Shown: in pieces, positions 32,388-40,575 of the stretch
How the letters are laid out: every line of letters starts with the position of its first letter
How positions within the stretch are numbered: the stretch's first letter is position 1
Source of the DNA: JBMOMT01 sp049324835
Lineage (GTDB): Bacteria; Chloroflexota; Anaerolineae; CAYNKW01
Length of the DNA: 64,000 nucleotides
Reading direction: 5' to 3'
Assembly: GCA_049324835.1 (NCBI GenBank)
Contig: JBMOMT010000032.1
Coordinates: forward strand, 39,818 to 103,817
Translations under genes and position numbers: made by a program
Notes under the pieces: generated by a model
The model's input: only the letters and a program-made list of their open reading frames with translations
Told to the model about the DNA's origin: nothing
The model's database searches: none

Positions 32388-33329
32388 CTATTCGCCCAAC
32401 AAGGCGCCGACGATGGTGTCCACGTTGTGACGCACCATGCCGATGTAGATTCCTTCCTCGGTGCCCCGATCGCCCATGGCGTCGGAGAACAGCTCGCCGC
32501 CGATTTTAACCTGAAATCCTCTGGCCTGCACAGCCGCCTGGACGGCCTCGATGGTACGCACCGGCACCGACGACTCGACGAAAATGGCCGGGATCCGGTT
32601 CTGGGCGATGAAATCGGCCAGGGCCTGCACGTCGCCCGTGCCGGCTTCGGTGGCGGTGCTGACGCCCTGCAGGCCGCGCACCTCAAAGCCGTAGGCTCGC
32701 CCAAAATAGTTAAAGGCGTCGTGGGCCGTGATCAGCACCCGCTGCTGCTCAGGCACGCGGGCCGTCTGCTCCTGGACGTAGGCCTGAAGCTCCGCCAGTT
32801 TCGCCAGGTAGGCCTGGGCATTGGCCCGGTACAGATCGGCGCTGCCGGGATCCAGCTCGATCAAGGCATCTCGGATCGTCTCTGCTGCCTGCATCCACAA
32901 CGTCACGTCGAACCAGACGTGGGGGTCGTGAGCGCCTTCGAACTCGGGCGGCGAGAGCAGCAGCGACTCGTCGATGCCGCCCGTCACGGCCACGGTCCTG
33001 GTGCGGCCGCCCATCCGCTCCAGCACCTCACCCATCTTGGCCTCCAGATGCAGGCCGTTGTACAAGATCACGTCCGCCTCCGACAGGCGGCCCACGTCGC
33101 CTTCGCTGGCCTTGTACAGGTGGGGGTCTACGCCCGGCCCCATCAGGCCGGTGACGCTCACCCGCTCGCCGCCGATGTTCTGGGCCACATCGGTGATCAT
33201 GCCGATGGTCGTCACCACGCGGACCTGTCTGGACGACAGGTCGCCGCCCGGTTGCCCGGCCGCCTGCCCGCAAGCTGATACCAGCAAAATCAACACGATT
33301 GTTGCAAAAATCAGACTCTTTGTACGCAC
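32388..33329 (-). CDS. Zinc/manganese ABC transporter substrate-binding lipoprotein
   Basis: A 313-residue cluster A-I binding protein. The signal peptide ends in a lipobox with Cys20. Metal ligands of the ZnuA/TroA type can be placed: His70 (in GVDPHLY), His137 (HDPHVWF), His203 (TAHDAFNYF) and an Asp in LFSDAMG. Three His plus Asp is the zinc-type ligand set; manganese proteins usually have Glu in place of the third His, so zinc is favoured, though TroA-like proteins bind both. No His-rich loop is seen. GTG 33329 follows AGGAGGGACAAC. It is the first gene of the operon. Confidence 0.92.
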   Translation of the reverse strand: MRTKSLIFATIVLILLVSACGQAAGQPGGDLSSRQVRVVTTIGMITDVAQNIGGERVSVTGLMGPGVDPHLYKASEGDVGRLSEADVILYNGLHLEAKMGEVLERMGGRTRTVAVTGGIDESLLLSPPEFEGAHDPHVWFDVTLWMQAAETIRDALIELDPGSADLYRANAQAYLAKLAELQAYVQEQTARVPEQQRVLITAHDAFNYFGRAYGFEVRGLQGVSTATEAGTGDVQALADFIAQNRIPAIFVESSVPVRTIEAVQAAVQARGFQVKIGGELFSDAMGDRGTEEGIYIGMVRHNVDTIVGALLGE

Positions 33330-33397
33330 GTTGTCCCTCCTAACCCGGTTCAGCCGGAACCGAAAAAGATAACCACCTGAGGTTCTCCGACAGGCTG

Positions 33398-34507
33398 TTA
33401 GCCGGTCATTGTCTGGGTTGGTTGTGGGGGAGCGACGCCATACTCGCGCCCTATCTGGCGCAACTGATCAAAGGTTTGCGCCAGCAGCGGCACGCCCCGG
33501 CGCACACATTCGGCCTGGTGCTCGAATTCCTTTTGGCCGGCAAAATAGACCCGTTCCTCACCCTCGGCCGGCGGGCTGTGGCGCAGCCCTTGTAACATAC
33601 GATCCATATCCTGGCGAAAGGCCTGCGGATCGCGGAACCTGTCGATGCGAATGGCCCCAAAGAAATGGCCCACCCGGGCCGACGACATGGCCGTATCGGC
33701 CAGGTCTGGCCCGAACGGCGCGCCACAGAGCACGCCGCAGAGAATATCCACCAGGATGGCCAGGCCATAGCCTTTGTAACCGCTGAACAGTTCACCCTCG
33801 CCGCCCAGAGGCAGGATGCCGCCGCCCACACGATAGAACATGTCTTCCAAGAGGCTGGTGGCGTCCCGGGCCGAGCGGCCCGTCCTGTCCACGGCCCACC
33901 CCTGGGGCAGTTCTTTGCCCAGCCGCTCATACACCTCGATCTTGCCCCGCGTGACGACCGTGGTGGACATGTCTAACACAAAGGCGCGTTCCTGATCGGC
34001 CGGCACGGCAAAGGCCAGCGGGTTGGTGCCAAACATCACCTGGCGGCCAAAGGTGGGCACGCCCAGGGCTGCCGTGTTGGTCATGGCGATGCCCAGCATG
34101 TCTTGCTCCAGGGCCATCATGGCGTAATAACCGGCGATGCCAAAGTGATTCGAGTCTCGCACGCAGCCAAAGGCCGCGCCGCTGGTGCGGGCCTTGCCGA
34201 TCACCTGCTGCATGGTCCGCACGCTGACGGGCGCGCCCATGGCGCCGTGGGCGTGGATCACCACCGACGACGGTGTATCGACCAGCACCTCGACCGGCGC
34301 ATCGGGCAACATCAGGCCCGTCTCCAGGCCGTTGACGTAGCGCTGCAAGCGGGCCACGCCGTGCGAGGGGATGCCCCGCACGTCGGCGGCCACCAGCACG
34401 GCGGCCGCGGCCGCGGCGTCGGCAACCGACAGACGCAGGGCTTGGAACACCCGCCGGCAAAAATCTTCCAGATCGTGGATTCGCACGCGCACCACATCCG
34501 CTTCCAT
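33398..34507 (-). CDS. Malate/L-lactate dehydrogenase family (Ldh2) oxidoreductase
   Basis: A 369-residue NAD(P)-dependent oxidoreductase of the Ldh_2 family, unrelated to classical lactate dehydrogenase. Characteristic segments are RGIPSHGVARLQRYV (with the catalytic His), RDSNHFGIAGYYAM, TNTAALGVPTFGR and GYKGYGLAILVDILCG. Members reduce or oxidise 2-hydroxy acids such as malate, ureidoglycolate or sugar acids. The neighbouring KDPG aldolase and the decayed IclR regulator point to sugar-acid catabolism, by context only. The start codon is at 34507. Confidence 0.9.
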   Translation of the reverse strand: MEADVVRVRIHDLEDFCRRVFQALRLSVADAAAAAAVLVAADVRGIPSHGVARLQRYVNGLETGLMLPDAPVEVLVDTPSSVVIHAHGAMGAPVSVRTMQQVIGKARTSGAAFGCVRDSNHFGIAGYYAMMALEQDMLGIAMTNTAALGVPTFGRQVMFGTNPLAFAVPADQERAFVLDMSTTVVTRGKIEVYERLGKELPQGWAVDRTGRSARDATSLLEDMFYRVGGGILPLGGEGELFSGYKGYGLAILVDILCGVLCGAPFGPDLADTAMSSARVGHFFGAIRIDRFRDPQAFRQDMDRMLQGLRHSPPAEGEERVYFAGQKEFEHQAECVRRGVPLLAQTFDQLRQIGREYGVAPPQPTQTMTG

Positions 34508-34551
34508 AACCGCTCCCTATACGCCGCTGAAGGCCGAAAAATCGCCAGAGA

Positions 34552-34844
34552 TCAGCCCGAGTGACCCAACTGCCGCGAAATCCTGGCGGCAGTGGCCTTG
34601 ACGGCGCTACTCAACTCCTGGGTGCGCTCAACCTTCATGCAAAAGGCCAGGCCGGAAAGGCTGATGGCCGCCACGGGCTTGCCCTGAAAAAGGTCGTGAG
34701 CAAACGATAGGCCGTGCTGCGCGAGATGCCCAGCCGGCGACCGGCCTCGCTGGCCGACAGGGGCGCGTCCGCTTTGCCCAGACAGTCCATTATGTCCATC
34801 ACCTTTTTGACCGTCAGGATCAAACCGCTGTTTTGCTGCGTCAC
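34552..34844 (-). pseudogene. IclR family regulator, internally deleted and frameshifted
   Basis: From ATG 34844 there is a normal IclR winged helix (VKKVMDIMDCLGKADAPLS, SEAGRRLGISRSTAYRLLTT) to about 34690. It then shifts into a different frame whose translation is the end of an IclR effector domain: FQGKPVAAISLSG, then ELSSAVKATAARISRQLG and a stop (TGA 34554-34552). The middle 150 or so residues of a typical IclR protein are missing and the two ends are out of frame, so the original frame stops early at 34635. It lies between a 2-hydroxy-acid dehydrogenase and KDPG aldolase, whose expression it may once have controlled. Confidence 0.85.
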
Positions 34845-34860
34845 CAGGCCCCCTTTTCGC

Positions 34861-35535
34861 CTACCCGCCGCGCGCCTTTATGATCCAGCCAATGACGTCG
34901 GCCGTCCGGCGGCGGATGGCCTCAAAATCGCCCGCCGCCACCCGATCCCCGGCGATCAGCCTGGAGCCGATGCCCACGCAGGCCACCCCGGCCTTGAACC
35001 AGGCAGCGATGCTCTCCTCGGTGGCATCGACCCCGCCGGTGGGCATGATGCGCGTCCAGGGGCAAGGACCCAGCACCGCCTTGACAAAGGCCGGCCCGCC
35101 GACCTGCGCGCCGGGAAATACTTTGCAAATCTCCACCCCCAGCTCTTCAGCCGCCGAGATTTCCGACGCGCTGCCGCAGCCGGGGCTGTAGGCCACTTTG
35201 CGGCGGTTGCACACTTTGGCCACATCCGGGTTGAGCACCGGCCCCACCACAAAGTTGGCCCCCGACGAAATGTACAGCGCCGCCGTGCCGGGATCGATGA
35301 CCGAACCCACGCCCAGGATGATGCCGGGATCGGCCTGGGTGAAATGGCGCACCAGCTCGGCAAACACCTGGTAGGCCAGATCGCCGCGGTTGGTAAACTC
35401 GACGACTCTGGCCCCGCCTGCCGCACAGGCGGCCACGATCTGAACCGCCGTCTCGACATCCTGGTGGTAAAAAACCGGCACCAGCCCAATGTCGATCATG
35501 GTATTCAGCACTTCCAGTCTGGAAAATCGCGCCAT
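34861..35535 (-). CDS. eda: 2-dehydro-3-deoxy-6-phosphogluconate (KDPG/KHG) aldolase
   Basis: A 224-residue class I aldolase. The Schiff-base lysine lies in EICKVFPGAQVGG, the catalytic Glu in VEFTNRG, and the phosphate-binding segment in MPTGGVDATEES. It should cleave KDPG or KHG to pyruvate and an aldehyde, in Entner-Doudoroff or hexuronate breakdown. A decayed IclR regulator and an Ldh2 dehydrogenase follow on the same strand. It is slightly longer than E. coli Eda (213 residues). No phosphogluconate dehydratase is in the window. Confidence 0.9.
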   Translation of the reverse strand: MARFSRLEVLNTMIDIGLVPVFYHQDVETAVQIVAACAAGGARVVEFTNRGDLAYQVFAELVRHFTQADPGIILGVGSVIDPGTAALYISSGANFVVGPVLNPDVAKVCNRRKVAYSPGCGSASEISAAEELGVEICKVFPGAQVGGPAFVKAVLGPCPWTRIMPTGGVDATEESIAAWFKAGVACVGIGSRLIAGDRVAAGDFEAIRRRTADVIGWIIKARGG

Positions 35536-35743
35536 GTCTGCCCCCTTGAACTATCGAGACACCGCCCCGAAACATCGCCGCCCATCAACCTTGCCACTTG
35601 TATCCGTTGTCCAACATATAATCATAATGTCCGACTATCGAGCATTGTACCGCATCCTTTCCTCTCCGTCAAATTGGTCTACGAGAGCAGGCTGGCAAAA
35701 CAAATATCGGCGCCGGCATGGCGGCGACTATGCCCGGCGCTGT
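35536..35743. other. Non-coding part of a divergent intergenic region
   Basis: This 208-base stretch between divergently transcribed genes contains no recognised gene. Two near-identical octamers TGTCCAAC (35608-35615) and TGTCCGAC (35628-35635), 20 bases apart, are the only repeat noticed. The A/T-rich block between them (35616-35627) stands out from the GC-rich surroundings. Confidence 0.4.
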
Positions 35744-35772
35744 TTGACACGCCGTTCAGGCTACAGTACAAT
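35744..35772 (+). promoter_or_regulatory. Sigma70-type promoter of the duplicated-domain protein gene
   Basis: A perfect -35 TTGACA (35744-35749) and -10 TACAAT (35767-35772) are separated by 17 bases. The next gene on this strand starts 108 bases downstream. Between them lies a second -10-like TATACT near 35826, which may be a minor start. Confidence 0.8.
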
Positions 35773-35880
35773 AGCGATACAACGGGATGACCACCTTCCT
35801 ATGGACGGACGTCCCAAAGGTTAGTATACTGTTCGAAAGCGGGTGGCCTGGCTTTCTGAGCGCAGAACGAGGAGAACGAG

Positions 35881-36837
35881 ATGGACATCTTGGAGACGGT
35901 GGATCTGGGTGTGCTGATTGTCATAATTGGCCTTCTCGTGGTCAGCGCCATGGCAATCCTGGCCTGGATGTTTGTGTATGTCGCTCGCTCGCGCAAAAAA
36001 GAAACACCTCGCGCACCCAGACCGGCCAGAGCGACCTCCTCTCCAGGCCGGTCAACCGTCGTCGCTGCCGAGGTTCCGCGCGATCAGGCTGCGCCAGAGG
36101 TCGAAGCCGGCGCAGCGCTGAGGGGGCAGTTTGCCGCGTTGAGTGAGGTAGGGCGGCGGGCCGGCGCAGCGCCGTTAGAGATCATGAAGGTTCTACGCGA
36201 TCGTGTCACCGGCGCGATCGTTGTAGAGATAGAGGGCCAGAAATATCGCACCCTGAGTGAGATCAAGGATGGCCGCGTGGGCCGTGAAGTATTGCAGACG
36301 GTGGCCGATCTGGTGCGTTTCAGCGAGGTGATGCAACCCAAAGAACGCGCCAAAACCGCCCCGCCAGCGACCCTGGCACAGCCGCCACTGCCGCCCGCAC
36401 CCTCCAGCCTGGCTCTGGAAATTGCCTCACCATTGGAGAATGAACCGCCCGTTCCTCGGACGCCTGCGCCGCCTTCGGTGGAACAAGAGTTTCTGGACTC
36501 GCTAAAGCAACAGGCCCAGCAAGAGCAAGACACAGACAAGCCCACGCTCAGCCCCATCGAGTTTTTTCGGCGTGGGTTTGCCGCCCGCCGCCGGGCCGGC
36601 CTGCAGAGCGACATGTCTTCACCACGCTCCTTTGTTACAGAGATCGAAGACATCCTGCAACGTTTCGTACGCACCTACCCATCGTTTATCGGCAAAAAAG
36701 TGCACGTGGGCACCGCCCCAGATGGCAGCATCCAGATTCAGGTGGAGAATCAGTTCTACCGCACTCCCGATGACATTCCCGATCCCGAGATCCGGGGCAT
36801 CATCAAGGCGGCCATTCAAGAGTGGGAGAAAAGCTGA
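35881..36837 (+). CDS. Membrane-anchored protein with an internally duplicated domain
   Basis: A 318-residue protein of unknown family. One N-terminal membrane helix (about residues 9-35) is followed by a basic, proline-rich segment. Residues 111-145 and 282-315 are clearly alike: GAIVVEIEGQKYRTLSEI against GSIQIQVENQFYRTPDDI, each followed by an acidic turn and an amphipathic helix with matching V/I and R positions. A long proline- and glutamine-rich linker separates the two. The repeat looks like a small beta-hairpin plus helix binding module. It is monocistronic, with its own promoter and terminator. No function can be assigned. Confidence 0.82.
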   Translation: MDILETVDLGVLIVIIGLLVVSAMAILAWMFVYVARSRKKETPRAPRPARATSSPGRSTVVAAEVPRDQAAPEVEAGAALRGQFAALSEVGRRAGAAPLEIMKVLRDRVTGAIVVEIEGQKYRTLSEIKDGRVGREVLQTVADLVRFSEVMQPKERAKTAPPATLAQPPLPPAPSSLALEIASPLENEPPVPRTPAPPSVEQEFLDSLKQQAQQEQDTDKPTLSPIEFFRRGFAARRRAGLQSDMSSPRSFVTEIEDILQRFVRTYPSFIGKKVHVGTAPDGSIQIQVENQFYRTPDDIPDPEIRGIIKAAIQEWEKS

Positions 36838-36857
36838 ACGCGCACGGCGAAAAGCCA

Positions 36858-36893
36858 AGAGCCAGGTCGCGTGGGCCTGGCTCTTTTTTTTTT
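36858..36893 (+). terminator. Intrinsic terminator after the duplicated-domain gene
   Basis: A 9-base-pair stem (36858-36866 with 36876-36884, 9-base loop) followed by a run of ten T. It separates this gene from the convergent MBL-fold gene. Confidence 0.92.
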
Positions 36894-36903
36894 GCCAGCC
36901 TTT

Positions 36904-37752
36904 TCAGGGCAGAGAGGCCGGCTCGACGGTATATTTCCCATTCTCCTGGCGCAAGCGACCAACAGGCAACTGGAGATCGTGCTCAAAAAGGAGATAGGCT
37001 CCCGCCGCGAGCGCCCAATCGCGGACGCGGCGTTTGCTTTCCAACGACTCTAACGGCAGCACGTCGAAAGCCGGAATCCAGGCCAGCCGTTCCAGGTTCA
37101 CCGCCAGCGGGGCCAGATCGCTGAGATAGATGGCCGTCAGCCCTTCTGTTTCCAGCACCACACATTGCAGAGCGGGGGTGTGCCCCGGCGTGACCAGTGT
37201 GCGCACCTGAGAAGTCACCACCGTGTCGCCCTCGAGCAGGCGCAACCGCCCGCTGGCCTCCAACGGCAGCAGGTTCTCCGGCAGGTAGGTGCCGCGCGTG
37301 CGTTCGTTGGGGTAGCGGGCGTCGGCCCACTCGCGGCGCTGCACCCAGAACTCGGCCCGTGGAAAGGTGGGCGCCGCCTGACCATCTGCCCCCCAGACCG
37401 TCGCGCCGCCGAAATGATCGCTGTGCAGGTGAGTGGCCAACACGATGTCGATGTCTTTTGCTGCCACGCCCAACCGCGCCAGGGCGTCGAGCAGGCCGCC
37501 TTCTGGCCGTTCCAGGTTCCACGCCTGTTTTTGTTTGTCGCTCAGTTTGTTCCCTGGCCCGGTATTGACCAGGATACGCAGGCCGTCCGATTCGATGTAC
37601 AGGCAACGGGTGGCCATACACAGCCGGTTCAACGCATCCGGCGGGTGCACCTTTTCCCACAGCACCCTGGGAACCAGGCCAAAACAGCCGCCGCCGTCCA
37701 GCCAGATGTAGCCGTCGTTGACAAAGTGCAGGGTCAGATCGCCGCCTGGCAT
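36904..37752 (-). CDS. MBL-fold metallo-hydrolase
   Basis: A 282-residue metallo-beta-lactamase-fold hydrolase. The metal-binding HxHxDH motif is complete (THLHSDHFGG), followed by the His in TPGHT, the bridging Asp in YLSDLAP and the last His in FEHD, so a two-metal site is expected. The frame is open to 37971, but ATG 37752, 4 bases after the KorC stop, begins MPGGDLTLHFVN. As the last gene of the oxidoreductase cluster it may hydrolyse a thioester or ester related to that pathway, an inference from position. Confidence 0.88.
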   Translation of the reverse strand: MPGGDLTLHFVNDGYIWLDGGGCFGLVPRVLWEKVHPPDALNRLCMATRCLYIESDGLRILVNTGPGNKLSDKQKQAWNLERPEGGLLDALARLGVAAKDIDIVLATHLHSDHFGGATVWGADGQAAPTFPRAEFWVQRREWADARYPNERTRGTYLPENLLPLEASGRLRLLEGDTVVTSQVRTLVTPGHTPALQCVVLETEGLTAIYLSDLAPLAVNLERLAWIPAFDVLPLESLESKRRVRDWALAAGAYLLFEHDLQLPVGRLRQENGKYTVEPASLP

Positions 37753-37756
37753 GATG

Positions 37757-38302
37757 TTATCGACCCACCTGAACGTATTGTATGCCCCGGTCGAGCGCCT
37801 GTTTATTGGGAGTGATGATCTGCTTGCGGTGTTGCGGGATGTGCGCCTCCATGGCCTTTTTGACCGCCCCGGCGGGCAGGATGGGCCTGACACCCAACAG
37901 CGCGCCCAGCAGCACCACGTTGGCCATCTTGACGTTGCCCAACTCGGCTGCCAGATCGTTGGCCGGCACATAAGCCACGGTGATGTCGTCGCGCATCGAC
38001 TCGGCGCGCACCAGCGAGCTGTTGACCACCAGCGCGCCGCCGGCTTTGATCAGAGGCTCGTATTTTTCCATGCTGGGTGGATTCATCACGATGGCGGCAG
38101 TGGGATTGCGGATGATAGGCGAGCCAATGGGATCATCGGACAGGATGACGGTGCAGTGAGCCGTGCCGCCGCGCATCTCCGGCCCGTAGGACGGGATCCA
38201 GGTCACCTGGTAGCCCTCGTCCATGCCGCTGTAGGTGAGCAATTGCCCGGCAAACAGCGCCCCCTGTCCGCCGAACCCAGAAATGATCACTTCTTCGTGC
38301 AT
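37757..38302 (-). CDS. korC: 2-oxoacid:ferredoxin oxidoreductase, gamma subunit
   Basis: A 181-residue subunit of a four-subunit 2-oxoacid:ferredoxin oxidoreductase. The gamma motif SGFGGQGALFAGQLL near the start, SYGPEMRGGTAHCTV and PPSMEKYEPLIKAGG are typical for the KorC/PorG type. In the complex this domain binds CoA and helps form the acyl-CoA product. It follows korB by 10 bases. The substrate class (2-oxoglutarate, branched-chain 2-oxoacid or pyruvate) cannot be decided from sequence; the neighbouring Ptb-like genes favour a branched or butyryl-type acyl-CoA. Confidence 0.92.
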   Translation of the reverse strand: MHEEVIISGFGGQGALFAGQLLTYSGMDEGYQVTWIPSYGPEMRGGTAHCTVILSDDPIGSPIIRNPTAAIVMNPPSMEKYEPLIKAGGALVVNSSLVRAESMRDDITVAYVPANDLAAELGNVKMANVVLLGALLGVRPILPAGAVKKAMEAHIPQHRKQIITPNKQALDRGIQYVQVGR

Positions 38303-38312
38303 CGCCAGCTCC

Positions 38313-39083
38313 CTATTTGAGTTGCTTTACTTCCTCGATCACTTTATAGTCGCCCAGCGGGTAATAGGGGATCATCTTTTCCTGCACAAACTTGAGCGAT
38401 TCCACCGGCGACATGCCCCAGTTGGTGGGGCAGTTGGACACCACCTCCACCATCGAAAAACCCAGCTCGGCCATCTGCACCTTGAAAGCGGTCTGGATGG
38501 CCCGCTTCAACTGGGTGATCTGTTTGGGGTTGGTGGCCGAGCGCCTCACGATGTAGGCTGTCCCATCGAGTGTGGATAGCAGCTCGCACACGCGCAGCGG
38601 AAAGCCCTGCAATTCCACATCGCGGCCAAAGGGCGAGGAGGTGGTGACCATGCCCGGCAGGGTGGTGGGCGCCATCTGGCCGCCGGTCATGCCATAGATA
38701 GCGTTGTTGATAAAGATCACGGTGATGTGTTCACCACGGGCGGCGGCATGCACGATCTCGTTGGTGCCAATGGAAGCCAGGTCGCCGTCACCCTGATAGG
38801 TGAATACGATGTTCTCCGGGCGCACCCGTTTGATGCCCGTGGCCATAGCCGGCGCCCGCCCGTGGGCCGCCTCGGTAAAATCGACGTTGAAATAGTTATA
38901 GGCCAACACCGAGCAGCCCACCGGCGCGATGCCGATGACCCGTTCGGCGATCTTGAGTTCATCGATCACCTCGGCAACAACCCGATGCACGATGCCGTGG
39001 ATGCAGCCAGGGCAATAGTGGGTGGGCACATCTGCCAGCGACTGAGGCCGTTGAAACCGTATTTGCTCGACTTTTTGGTTCAT
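38313..39083 (-). CDS. korB: 2-oxoacid:ferredoxin oxidoreductase, beta subunit
   Basis: A 256-residue subunit carrying the thiamine diphosphate site. The early cysteines HYCPGC, which ligate a [4Fe-4S] cluster, and the ThDP motif YQGDGDLASIGTNE with INNAIYGMTGGQ are intact. ATG 39083 is preceded by AAGGAGTCAATC; the frame is open to 39128. It pairs with KorA to form the catalytic core, decarboxylating a 2-oxoacid and passing electrons to ferredoxin. The use of ThDP fits the riboswitch-controlled thiamine uptake operon elsewhere in the window. Confidence 0.93.
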   Translation of the reverse strand: MNQKVEQIRFQRPQSLADVPTHYCPGCIHGIVHRVVAEVIDELKIAERVIGIAPVGCSVLAYNYFNVDFTEAAHGRAPAMATGIKRVRPENIVFTYQGDGDLASIGTNEIVHAAARGEHITVIFINNAIYGMTGGQMAPTTLPGMVTTSSPFGRDVELQGFPLRVCELLSTLDGTAYIVRRSATNPKQITQLKRAIQTAFKVQMAELGFSMVEVVSNCPTNWGMSPVESLKFVQEKMIPYYPLGDYKVIEEVKQLK

Positions 39084-39149
39084 GATTGACTCCTTGGCGT
39101 ATTTTGCCCCACCATCCACAACGGGCAATCAGCGATGCGCGACACGCCA

Positions 39150-40193
39150 TCACGCCAGTTTTTTGATCTCTTCCAGAATGTCTTCCGGCAGAGGCACCAC
39201 GCCGCCCATCTTGCCAAAAAAGGCGATCGGCAGCCCGTCCTTGACGGCCAGCCGCACATCCTCCAGCATCTGACCAGCGTTCAACTCGACCACCAGGATG
39301 CGTTTACCCTGGGCTGTCTGGCGCAGGGCCTCGTAAGGGTAAGGAAAGACGGTGACAGGTCGAAACAGGCCGGCCCGGATGCCCGCCTCACGCGCCTGGC
39401 GGATGGCCGTTTTGGCGATGCGGGCCGCCGTGCCGTAGGAGGCAACGAGCACCTCGGCGTCGTCGGCCATGAACGTTTCGTAGCGCACTTCGTTGGCCCG
39501 GATCTCCTGGAGCACGGCCTGAAGCTCCAGATTGACCCGCTCCATGTTGGCCGCGCCCAGGTAGAGCGAGGTGATCACGTTTTTGGGCCGCCCCCTGGCG
39601 CCGGTGAGCGCCCACGGCTGCTGTCGCCGCACCACCGGCTTCATCGGCGGCAACTCGACCGGCTCCATGATCTGGCCGATCATGCCATCGGCGATGACGG
39701 TGACCAGCCAGCGGTATTTATCGGCCAGGTCAAAGGCCTCGACAACCAGATCCACCGTCTCTTGCACCGTCGAAGGAGCCAGCACGATGGCGTTATAATC
39801 GCCATGCCCGCCGCCCTTGGTCATCTGAAAGTAATCACCCTGGGCCGGCTGGATGTTACCCAGGCCGGGGCCGCCGCGCATCACGTTGACCACCACCGCC
39901 GGCACCCGTGAGCAGACGATATAAGACACCCCTTCCTGCATCAGACTAAAGCCCGGACTGGAGGTGGTGGTCATCACCCGCGCCCCGGTGCAGGCAGCGC
40001 CGTAAACCATGTTGATAGCGCCCAACTCACTCTCGGCCTGCACAAAGGCGCGACCCAATTCCGGCATACGGCGGGCCATGTATTCCAGAACCTCGGTCTG
40101 GGGGGTGATGGGATAACCGTAATAGGCCTCGCAGCCGGCGCGCACGGCCGCCTCGGCGATGGCTTCGTTGCCTTTCATCAACACACTCGCCAT
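39150..40193 (-). CDS. korA: 2-oxoacid:ferredoxin oxidoreductase, alpha subunit
   Basis: A 347-residue alpha subunit. Domain I starts with GNEAIAEAAVRAGCEAYYGYPITPQTEV, the segment that binds CoA and substrate and lies next to the ThDP, and QAESELGAINMVYGAA and TTTSSPGFSLMQEG are family landmarks. The C-terminal half is the domain that contacts the beta subunit. ATG 40193 has GAGGAG 8 bases upstream; the frame is open to 40262. korD lies upstream in the same operon, with a 118-base gap in which nothing else was recognised. Confidence 0.93.
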   Translation of the reverse strand: MASVLMKGNEAIAEAAVRAGCEAYYGYPITPQTEVLEYMARRMPELGRAFVQAESELGAINMVYGAACTGARVMTTTSSPGFSLMQEGVSYIVCSRVPAVVVNVMRGGPGLGNIQPAQGDYFQMTKGGGHGDYNAIVLAPSTVQETVDLVVEAFDLADKYRWLVTVIADGMIGQIMEPVELPPMKPVVRRQQPWALTGARGRPKNVITSLYLGAANMERVNLELQAVLQEIRANEVRYETFMADDAEVLVASYGTAARIAKTAIRQAREAGIRAGLFRPVTVFPYPYEALRQTAQGKRILVVELNAGQMLEDVRLAVKDGLPIAFFGKMGGVVPLPEDILEEIKKLA

Positions 40194-40311
40194 GGGTCGA
40201 TCTCCTCGTATAATATGTTCATAGTCAGGCACGTAATGGAGTGGAGTGCCGTAGGACGCCACTCCGCTCTGCTGCGTGGCTCACTACCGACCTCGCTTTC
40301 GCCGTCAGTTG

Positions 40312-40518
40312 TCAGCGGTACACCGTGATGACCATGTCGGGGCACATCATGGCGCACACGGCGCAGCCGGTGCATTTGCCATCGGGGTCTAGAAAAACCG
40401 AAGGGCGATAGCCCCTGGCATTGAAACGATCTGCCATGTGAACCAGATCGAAAGGACAGACCGTGGTGCACAGCTCACAGCCCTTGCAACGATCTTGTTC
40501 TATCACGATACGCGCCAT
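40312..40518 (-). CDS. korD: 2-oxoacid:ferredoxin oxidoreductase, delta (2x[4Fe-4S] ferredoxin) subunit
   Basis: A 68-residue ferredoxin-like subunit with two CxxCxxCxxxC motifs: CKGCELCTTVCP and CTGCAVCAMMCP. It should hold two [4Fe-4S] clusters and carry electrons from the KorAB active site to free ferredoxin. It is the first of the four kor genes and follows a phosphate butyryltransferase-like gene by 57 bases. Confidence 0.93.
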   Translation of the reverse strand: MARIVIEQDRCKGCELCTTVCPFDLVHMADRFNARGYRPSVFLDPDGKCTGCAVCAMMCPDMVITVYR

Positions 40519-40575
40519 TCAAACCATCCCTCCTCAAACGGATCGTACAGCGCCAGAGATGGACGCGCCGCGATC

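Noticed and set aside
34635..34844. Short HTH-only protein of 69 residues
   Set aside because: Its N-terminus is an IclR winged helix, but the following frame continues with the end of an IclR effector domain, so it is better read as a broken gene.
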